Part shown: positions 16,413 to 21,499 of the stretch, piece by piece
Layout: every line of letters starts with the position of its first letter
How positions within the stretch are numbered: the stretch's first letter is position 1
Assembly: GCA_018066005.1 (NCBI GenBank)
Contig: JAGHSG010000108.1
Span: 1-21,499, forward strand
DNA: 21,499 nucleotides
Direction of reading: 5' to 3'
Source: Bacteroidales bacterium
GTDB taxonomy: Bacteria; Bacteroidota; Bacteroidia; Bacteroidales; Paludibacteraceae
The notes under the pieces: model-generated
Database searches by the model: none
Told to the model about the DNA's origin: nothing
Seen by the model: the letters and a program-made list of their open reading frames with translations, nothing else
Made by a program: the position numbers and the translations under genes

Positions 16413-16444
16413 ACTAGTTGACTAGAAAACTAGATAACTAGAAA
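16413..16444. repeat. 8-bp tandem repeat ACTAGnnn in the gdhA-kbl gap
   Basis: Four units: ACTAGTTG, ACTAGAAA, ACTAGATA, ACTAGAAA. They fill the gap up to the gdhA stop codon at 16445. CTAG is itself palindromic, so weak hairpins are possible. Confidence 0.88.
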
Positions 16445-17791
16445 TTATACTAATCCCTGTTCAAGCATGGCTTGTGCCACCTTCATGAAGCCGGCGATGT
16501 TGGCACCTTTGACGTAGTCAATCGTACCGTCTTTCCGCGTACCGAATTTAACGCATTGCTCGTGGATAGAAGCCATAATGGTATGCAGACGCTCGTCCAC
16601 TTCCTGACCACTCCAAGAGATATGCTCTGCATTCTGTGTCATCTCCAGACCCGAAGTAGCAACGCCACCGGCATTAACTGCTTTACCCGGGGCAAAGAGG
16701 AAGCCCTTCTGCGATTGGAAATAGTGGATAGCACCGGGTTGGCAACCCATGTTACTAACCTCGCAGCAGCACCAAGTGCCGTTAGCCACCAATTCCTTGG
16801 CATCATCTTCGCTCAACTCGTTCTGGAAAGCGCAAGGCAGAGCGATGTCACACTTCTGCGACCAAGCTTTCTTGCCGGCTATGAATTGTGCTTTGCCGGG
16901 GAATTTATCCGCCATATCTTGCACTTTATTGCGGTTGGAAGCACGCATCTCCAACATGTAGTCAATCATCTCTTTATCAATACCATTCGGAATAACGCAA
17001 ACGCCATCAGGACCGGAGATAGCAATTACTTTGGCACCGAGTTCAACAGCCTTGGTACAAGCACCCCAAGCCACGTTACCGAAGCCGGAGATAGCCACCG
17101 TCTTACCCTTGATATCCTTACCTGCTGTTTGGAGAACATGTTGGGTGAAGTAGAGAGCACCGAAGCCGGTTGCTTCGGGACGCAGAATAGAGCCGCCCCA
17201 CGTCATACCTTTTCCGGTCAAAACGCCGGTATGATAACGCTGCGAGAGTTTCTGATACATACCGTTCAGGAAACCAATCTCACGACCACCTACACCTACA
17301 TCACCGGCAGGGATATCCTGGTCGGGACCGATGCAACGCCAGAGTTCAAGCATGAAAGCCTGGCAGAAACGCATGATTTCATCGTTGGACTTGCCCACGG
17401 GATCAAAGTCCGAACCACCTTTACCACCACCCATCGGGAGTGTGGTCAGCGCATTCTTGAAGGTCTGCTCAAAGCCCAGGAACTTAAGCATAGAAGGCGT
17501 AACGGCTTTGTGGAAACGTAAACCGCCTTTGTACGGGCCGATAGCCGAGTTAAATTGTACACGGTAACCAAGGTTAGTCTGTACCTGACCTTGATCATCT
17601 ACCCATGTAACACGGAACGTGTAGATACGGTCGGGTTCTACCATACGTTCAATGATACGTGCTTTCTCATACTCGGGGTGCTGATTATACACCTCTTCAA
17701 TGGAGTTCAAAACTTCCTCAACGGCTTGCAGATACTCTGCCTCGCCCGGATGCTTAGCAGCCAACTGCTGCATGATCTCTTGGGTCTTCAT
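16445..17791 (-). CDS. gdhA: NADP-type glutamate dehydrogenase
   Basis: 448 residues (E. coli GdhA has 447), a hexameric cytosolic enzyme that reductively aminates 2-oxoglutarate to glutamate. Substrate-binding and catalytic Lys residues are seen in GPYKGGLRFH (Lys88), QTFKNAL (Lys112) and GGGKGGSDFDP (Lys124). The Rossmann segment is AISGFGNVAWG. The length and the KGGLRFH variant fit the small hexameric class, usually NADP-dependent. I start at the ATG at 17791 (MKTQEIMQQL). A longer open frame to 18049 runs through an AT-rich leader and into the kinase gene without family similarity. The promoter is at 17857-17888. Confidence 0.96.
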   Translation of the reverse strand: MKTQEIMQQLAAKHPGEAEYLQAVEEVLNSIEEVYNQHPEYEKARIIERMVEPDRIYTFRVTWVDDQGQVQTNLGYRVQFNSAIGPYKGGLRFHKAVTPSMLKFLGFEQTFKNALTTLPMGGGKGGSDFDPVGKSNDEIMRFCQAFMLELWRCIGPDQDIPAGDVGVGGREIGFLNGMYQKLSQRYHTGVLTGKGMTWGGSILRPEATGFGALYFTQHVLQTAGKDIKGKTVAISGFGNVAWGACTKAVELGAKVIAISGPDGVCVIPNGIDKEMIDYMLEMRASNRNKVQDMADKFPGKAQFIAGKKAWSQKCDIALPCAFQNELSEDDAKELVANGTWCCCEVSNMGCQPGAIHYFQSQKGFLFAPGKAVNAGGVATSGLEMTQNAEHISWSGQEVDERLHTIMASIHEQCVKFGTRKDGTIDYVKGANIAGFMKVAQAMLEQGLV

Positions 17792-17800
17792 AGTAAACAA

Positions 17801-17832
17801 TTTGTAAATTATATAATTTGTAAGTTTGTAAG
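17801..17832. repeat. 8-bp tandem repeat TTTGTAAG in the gdhA leader
   Basis: Four units: TTTGTAAA, TTATATAA, TTTGTAAG, TTTGTAAG. It sits between the gdhA promoter and start codon, inside the predicted 5' untranslated region. Confidence 0.82.
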
Positions 17833-17856
17833 TTTTATGCTTTTGATTTGCGAATG

Positions 17857-17888
17857 CAAAATTACACTTTTTTTTGCAAATAAACAAG
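17857..17888 (-). promoter_or_regulatory. Bacteroidota-type promoter of gdhA, inside the kinase 3' end
   Basis: On the minus strand: CTTG (17885-17888), 20-bp spacer, TAATTTTG (17857-17864). The TAA of the -7 box is the stop codon of the sensor kinase gene (17862-17864). The leader to the ATG is about 60 nt. Confidence 0.68.
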
Positions 17889-19841
17889 GAAAATCGTACC
17901 TTTTTCTGATGTTTCAAAACATATTCTGCCATCTGATCCCTCAACGATATTCTTGGATATGGCCAAGCCCAATCCAGTACCGGTTGATTTGGTGGTGAAA
18001 TTGGGGGTAAATATCTTGGGTCGTATATCCGCAGGAATACCCGGTCCATTATCCGAAACGGACACTTCTACCTCCGCATCCAAGTCTTTGAGAATCACGA
18101 TTATATCTCCATCTTCACGTCCTTCTAACGCCTGTACGGCATTTTTGAGCAAGTTGGTAAATACCTGCCCTATCTGCTCGCGGTCAGCCATAGCAAACAA
18201 GCCCGAATCCGGACCCACATAACGAATGGGTATATTAAACGGATTATTCTGCTGCAAAGCCACTGCCTGCGTCAGTTTTTCGGCTATATCCACTTCGGAA
18301 GTAACCACTTGCGGCAATTTGGCGAAAGTGGAGAACGAAGTAGCAATGCGACTGAGATTATCTATCTGCTCCACCAACATGGCGGATGCTTTGGCAAATT
18401 TCTCCGCAAAATCGGGCGAGCCGTGCATACGCTGGAGTTGCTGTACCGTCAGTTTCATCGGGGTAAGCGGGTTATTGATCTCGTGGGCAATCTGCCGTGC
18501 CATCGTGCGCCAAGCCCCTTCCCGCTCGGAGCGAATCAGACGCCGGGTGGCTGTTTCCAACTCGTCAGCCAAGTGGTTATAATGATGCACCAACTCACCT
18601 AATTCGTCTTGGTAATTATACTTGATATGGTTATCTTTTCCCAAGGCAAAGTGCTGCATCTTGTCTATCAATCGCTGGATAGGTTGCGTGATAGCACGAG
18701 CCGCAAAATGAGACAATAAAAGAGTCAGGACAAGTACCACAATGTACGGCGGCAATAGGCGTGCCATGATATTATCCACCTCGATGGCTATATCATTTTC
18801 GGAGATAAAGAAAGGCATCACGATATACCCGATGGGGACGTCCGCACCATTGTAGAACTCTGTAAACGCAGCCAAATAGCGCACCGTTCCGATTTGTTCG
18901 TACCGCACTTGTGTCTTTTGCTTGGAGAAATAGACCTCGGGGTCCATCAATCGAGTCAACAGACCATGCTCAAACAACTCCGGCGTAGAAGATGCCAATA
19001 GACGACCATTCAAGTCATAGACGTGAATATCAGCACCATACGTATAACCCAAATCACGCAAATCGACATTTAAGCCGGAAGTATTTTGACTCGTCAGATT
19101 GAGATTGAGATAATACAAACTCTTCAACGCCGCCTGCACATAATGGCATTTCTCTTGCAAGTTTTCCCGCTGCTGTTCTTCGTAGTGTTGCCGTTCAAAA
19201 CGCATCAGCGAAACGATCACATACACAAAGGAGAAGAACACCAAAGCACACAAAAGAATTTGTATTTTTTGCCTCAAACGCAAGTTCCTAAAACCGTGTG
19301 CCGAGATTAACATCCAAACGGCTATGCCCAATAGCAGGACGCATAACGCCACCAATATAAAGAGGTACACGCGCACGCGTACGCGAGCCGACTGCCAGAC
19401 AGATGTCGGTTGTTGCGAATCACGAATAGGTTGATACGAGAAACTGCGTTCTATCTCATCCAAACCATTGATGTGCCACTCCGTAGGAACAACAGTCATC
19501 AGATTATACCATCCGGCTTGGGTCCACCGCACTTGTGCCCGGGCATTGGCAAAGTCATACTCTACCCACTCGGAATATTTGACATCCGGCAGTTGCTTAA
19601 CATTCAGCGAGCGGGAAGACCAATAGACCAACCCGTTCTGGTTGAACAAGAAATATAGAATCTTGGTATTTTGGAGCGAAATAGCCACCACCGAGTCCAT
19701 ATTTCCCTGCTCCAACGCTTGCACAATCTGCGCGTCACGCTGTTCAGCCTCGCTCTTTAAGAGCGCCAACTGCCTCTCTGCGGAAGGCTTACAAGCCACC
19801 AGCAAACATAGAAAAAATACTATGGAGAGAATTTTCTTCAT
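17862..19841 (-). CDS. NtrY-like sensor histidine kinase with lipobox-like N-terminus
   Basis: 659 residues. The N-terminus looks like a lipoprotein signal (MKKILSIVFF..., lipobox LVAC, Cys17). A sensor segment (about 18-155) follows, then two membrane helices (about 158-181 and 192-213), a second periplasmic segment (about 215-362) with a cache/PAS-like look, a third helix (364-382), HAMP (about 383-435), HisKA with His453 in QIAHEINNPLTP, and an ATPase domain: N box NLLKNA (563-568), G1 DNGPG (597-601), F box FTPNFTTK, G2 GTGLGL (621-626). HEINNPLTPMK is typical of NtrY-type nitrogen-related kinases. No response regulator is nearby. The start codon lies only about 5 bp past its predicted transcription start. 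The downstream gene gdhA has its own promoter overlapping this gene's stop. Confidence 0.92.
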   Translation of the reverse strand: MKKILSIVFFLCLLVACKPSAERQLALLKSEAEQRDAQIVQALEQGNMDSVVAISLQNTKILYFLFNQNGLVYWSSRSLNVKQLPDVKYSEWVEYDFANARAQVRWTQAGWYNLMTVVPTEWHINGLDEIERSFSYQPIRDSQQPTSVWQSARVRVRVYLFILVALCVLLLGIAVWMLISAHGFRNLRLRQKIQILLCALVFFSFVYVIVSLMRFERQHYEEQQRENLQEKCHYVQAALKSLYYLNLNLTSQNTSGLNVDLRDLGYTYGADIHVYDLNGRLLASSTPELFEHGLLTRLMDPEVYFSKQKTQVRYEQIGTVRYLAAFTEFYNGADVPIGYIVMPFFISENDIAIEVDNIMARLLPPYIVVLVLTLLLSHFAARAITQPIQRLIDKMQHFALGKDNHIKYNYQDELGELVHHYNHLADELETATRRLIRSEREGAWRTMARQIAHEINNPLTPMKLTVQQLQRMHGSPDFAEKFAKASAMLVEQIDNLSRIATSFSTFAKLPQVVTSEVDIAEKLTQAVALQQNNPFNIPIRYVGPDSGLFAMADREQIGQVFTNLLKNAVQALEGREDGDIIVILKDLDAEVEVSVSDNGPGIPADIRPKIFTPNFTTKSTGTGLGLAISKNIVEGSDGRICFETSEKGTIFLVYLQKKV

Positions 19842-19847
19842 AATTTG

Positions 19848-19879
19848 CTTGCAAAATTACTAAAAAAATTGTACTTTTG
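19848..19879 (+). promoter_or_regulatory. Promoter of the permease-trmN6 unit (interlocked)
   Basis: CTTG (19848-19851), 20-bp spacer, TACTTTTG (19872-19879). Its span is almost the same as that of the opposite promoter of the kinase gene. The permease ATG is at 19899. Confidence 0.75.
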
Positions 19880-19883
19880 CAAA
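19852..19883 (-). promoter_or_regulatory. Promoter of the sensor kinase (interlocked)
   Basis: On the minus strand: TTTG (19880-19883), 20-bp spacer, TAATTTTG (19852-19859). Its -7 box lies next to the -33 box of the plus-strand promoter, and the reverse is also true, so only one polymerase could bind at a time. Confidence 0.75.
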
Positions 19884-19898
19884 AAATTAGACAAAAAA

Positions 19899-20615
19899 AT
19901 GATAAATATCTTAACTGCCCTCCTTTTGGGTTTCCTGATGATACTGGATCCCTGCACGTTATTCACGTCCGTAGCAGCCATTGGTTACATCGACCGCGAG
20001 ATGCAAAACAAGCGTCGTGTACTGACTACCGGGCTAATGTTTGTGTTAGGTAAGTTGCTGACATATATACTGTTAAGTGTACCTTTTATTATGGGTGCGC
20101 AGACCGACGGTATCCGTCATTTCCTGCATGAATGGGGCGAACCGATGCTATGTATCTTCATGCTTGTTTGCGGTATCTTGTTGTTTTTCTCCGGGCACCA
20201 TCACCACGAGCATGACCACGGTATGAGTAAATGGTTGCAGACGGTGGATGACAAAAGCAGTTGGTTATGGGCGTTTATGTTGGGTATTTTCTTTGCCATT
20301 GCTTTCTGCCCGCATCGACTCATCTATTTCTTCACGATGATTGAGATGGCGGTCACGATGGATGTAGCCGGCGAGTGGCTGATGCCTATTGTATTTGGGT
20401 TAGGAACAGGTCTGCCAATTATGATTTTGGCATGGATTATCTGCTATACGACCCTGTCCACACAAACGTTAACGGACAAGATGCACCGCTTTGAACATTG
20501 GTTTCGTTACGCCTGTGCCGTTCTTTTTATCGGTTACGGACTCTATTTAGGAATTCATTTGTTGGGTGAAGAACACCACCATCACGACGATGTCCACACC
20601 GAATTTTCGCTTTAA
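19899..20615 (+). CDS. DsbD/ArsG-like membrane permease with His-rich loop and tail
   Basis: 239 residues, about six membrane helices. It resembles the small Bacteroidota permeases of the DsbD/CcdA-transmembrane type, often labelled ArsG-like aromatic arsenical efflux permeases. Common points are LLLGFLMILDPC (family: SPC) at 9-19, AAIGYIDRE, FFAIAFCPHR (family: AFCP) at 131-140, and the GLGTGLPIMILAW helix. The Cys19 and Cys137 pair corresponds to the CcdA redox Cys positions. Two His clusters stand out: HHHHEHDH (100-107), between helices, and HHHHDD near the C-terminus (227-232), as in nickel/cobalt exporters such as RcnA. A metal or metalloid export role is plausible; thiol redox transfer is an alternative. 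The start at 19899 is chosen because the longer frame from 19845 begins upstream of the promoter -7 box. Confidence 0.8.
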   Translation: MINILTALLLGFLMILDPCTLFTSVAAIGYIDREMQNKRRVLTTGLMFVLGKLLTYILLSVPFIMGAQTDGIRHFLHEWGEPMLCIFMLVCGILLFFSGHHHHEHDHGMSKWLQTVDDKSSWLWAFMLGIFFAIAFCPHRLIYFFTMIEMAVTMDVAGEWLMPIVFGLGTGLPIMILAWIICYTTLSTQTLTDKMHRFEHWFRYACAVLFIGYGLYLGIHLLGEEHHHHDDVHTEFSL

Positions 20616-21378
20616 GCAGTTTACCGTTTGGCACGACAAGTGCGCCATGAAAGTCGGCACCGATGGTGTCCTTCTTGGTGCTTGGTGTACCCCAACTCCC
20701 CGATTCACCGATTCACCGATTCACCGATTCACCATCTTAGACATCGGCACCGGTAGCGGTCTCATCGCTCTTATGCTGGCGCAACGGTGTCCGGATGCAC
20801 ATATTGATGCCATCGACATCGACCCACAGGCGATAGAACAAGCCACGTATAATTTTGCACAATCCCCGTGGAGTAAACACCTCTCTGCTCACCTCAGTCC
20901 CCTCCAATCATGGCACCCCGATTCACCGATTCACCGATTCCCCGATTCCCCGATTAAGTACGACCTCATCGTCAGCAACCCGCCCTATTTCGTTGATTCG
21001 TTGAAGAACCCCGACAAGGGACGGGAGCAGGCCCGGCACACCGACACGCTGAGTTATGAAGATTTACTAAAACATAGCGCGCGCTTATTGAATGAGCAAG
21101 GAACATTGGCTTTGGTACTTCCTGCCTCTGCCGAAGAGCAGATTATCCGTCTTGCTTCCAATTATGGTCTCTATCCTGTGCGCCTCACTCGTGTTTATTC
21201 CAAACCCGACCGCCCCACACCTATTCGCATACTCATCGAGTTCTGCAAAGAATCACCTATTTTCCCAGAAGTCTCCCCTTTAATGGGAGATTTAGAGGGG
21301 TCTTCCCTGTGCATCTCGTCCTCCACCTCTCCCTGTAGTGCCGAGTACGCCGAAATGACAAAAGATTTCTATTTATAA
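20590..21378 (+). CDS. trmN6: tRNA1(Val) (adenine(37)-N6)-methyltransferase, with three repeat insertions
   Basis: 262 residues (E. coli TrmN6/YfiC about 245). The enzyme methylates N6 of A37 in tRNA-Val with AdoMet. Visible are FTVWHDKCAMKVGTDGVLLGAW (in part the family's N-terminal signature), AdoMet motif I ILDIGTGSG (49-57), motif IV NPPYF (130-134), and the C-terminal TKDFYL. Two GATTCACC tracts add residues before motif I (38-48, RFTDSPIHRFT) and before motif IV (109-123, HPDSPIHRFPDSPIK). A third, different repeat adds a segment before the C-terminus. All core motifs remain in frame, so activity may be kept. The ATG at 20590 is chosen over 20566, because homologues start at NFRFKQF. 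It overlaps the permease 3' end by 26 bp. Confidence 0.9.
   Translation: MSTPNFRFKQFTVWHDKCAMKVGTDGVLLGAWCTPTPRFTDSPIHRFTILDIGTGSGLIALMLAQRCPDAHIDAIDIDPQAIEQATYNFAQSPWSKHLSAHLSPLQSWHPDSPIHRFPDSPIKYDLIVSNPPYFVDSLKNPDKGREQARHTDTLSYEDLLKHSARLLNEQGTLALVLPASAEEQIIRLASNYGLYPVRLTRVYSKPDRPTPIRILIEFCKESPIFPEVSPLMGDLEGSSLCISSSTSPCSAEYAEMTKDFYL
20701..20733 (+). repeat. GATTCACC tandem repeat 1 in trmN6
   Basis: Four exact GATTCACC units after a leading C, the purest tract in the window. It encodes RFTDSPIHRFT directly before AdoMet motif I. Confidence 0.95.
20919..20957 (+). repeat. GATTCACC tandem repeat 2 in trmN6
   Basis: Two exact GATTCACC units and two variant GATTCCCC units, ending in GATTAA. 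It encodes DSPIHRFPDSPIK before the strand leading to NPPYF. Its end (SPIK) matches the murF-alr copy. Confidence 0.93.
21263..21310 (+). repeat. Palindrome-like repeat of a second family in the trmN6 3' end
   Basis: Contains the near-palindrome TCTCCCCTTTAATGGGAGA (21272-21290), then TTTAGAGGGG. From memory, dispersed elements of the form CTCCCCTTTAA...GGGGAG...TTTAGAGGGG are common between genes in Bacteroidota genomes; I could not search for it here. It encodes the odd segment EVSPLMGDLEGSS before the conserved C-terminus. Confidence 0.65.
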
Positions 21379-21415
21379 ATGTCCTCCGCGAGTTATAGAA
21401 AAAAAGAAGAATAAA

Positions 21416-21447
21416 TTTGCATAAATCAAAAATTAGTTGTACCTTTG
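21416..21447 (+). promoter_or_regulatory. Bacteroidota-type promoter for a gene beyond the window
   Basis: TTTG (21416-21419), 20-bp spacer, TACCTTTG (21440-21447). No gene of credible length starts in the remaining 52 bp, so it probably serves a gene or RNA to the right. Confidence 0.7.
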
Positions 21448-21468
21448 TACCCGATTTATAACTATGCT

Positions 21469-21499
21469 ATTAGTATGTGATTAGTATGTGATTAATATG
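21469..21499 (+). repeat. 11-bp tandem repeat at the window edge
   Basis: Units ATTAGTATGTG, ATTAGTATGTG and the partial ATTAATATG, cut off by the window end. It lies in the predicted leader of the next transcript. Confidence 0.8.

Noticed and set aside
14453..16425. Long plus-strand open frames opposite tdh and kbl
   Set aside because: They are antisense shadows of two clearly identified enzymes and show no recognisable motifs.
16472..17521. A 349-codon open frame on the plus strand opposite gdhA
   Set aside because: It lies wholly antisense to a well-conserved gene, shows no domain features, and has no promoter match. Long antisense frames are expected opposite genes with this codon use.
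17792..18049. An 86-residue N-terminal extension of GdhA
   Set aside because: It runs through an AT-rich leader with tandem repeats and into the kinase gene, upstream of the predicted gdhA promoter. The start at 17791 gives the family length.
20701..20957. The GATTCACC tracts as a CRISPR array
   Set aside because: The unit is 8 bp and directly tandem, without unique spacers, and no cas gene is present.

Overview
The window looks like a chromosomal segment of a Bacteroidales (Bacteroidota) bacterium. The evidence is a murF-alr type fusion, a dxs-trkA-trkH gene order, a tRNA gene without encoded CCA, and at least nine promoters of the Bacteroidota type (TTTG or CTTG, a spacer of exactly 20 bp, then TAnnTTTG). 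No phage, transposase, integrase or CRISPR array is visible. Most of the content is housekeeping.

Layout. (1) 11-8965, minus strand: a seven-gene operon read from one promoter at 9004-9035: dxs, trkA, trkH, an SGNH hydrolase, an MBOAT acyltransferase, coaE and engB (ysxC). (2) 9051-11649, plus strand: a promoter, a shortened murF-alr fusion and an ABC ATPase. (3) 11675-11834: tRNA-Ala(GGC) with its own promoter and a bidirectional terminator shared with era. (4) 11839-14081, minus: era with its own promoter, then a two-gene unit of a four-helix membrane protein and a membrane-anchored HTH protein. (5) 14109-17888, minus: gdhA, kbl and tdh, ending in a terminator hairpin. (6) 17862-19883: an NtrY-like sensor kinase (minus) whose promoter interlocks with that of a divergent pair (plus): a His-rich DsbD/ArsG-like permease and trmN6. 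(7) 21379-21499: a promoter for a gene beyond the window and an 11-bp tandem repeat.

The most striking signal is a short DNA repeat, unit GATTCACC (8 bp), found inside coding sequences of unrelated housekeeping genes: engB, coaE, murF-alr, twice in trmN6, and probably the ABC ATPase. Because 8 is coprime to 3, the tract encodes the same cyclic octapeptide (DSPIHRFT) in all three sense frames with no stop, while the antisense strand meets TGA in every frame. All copies seen lie in the sense orientation of their host gene, mostly in loops where the protein family is variable. trmN6 carries a second, different repeat near its 3' end. Several intergenic gaps hold other tandem microrepeats (periods 7, 8, 8 and 11 bp), so this genome seems rich in short tandem insertions. 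The MurF half of murF-alr has lost most of its central and all of its C-terminal domain, leaving an intact alanine racemase.
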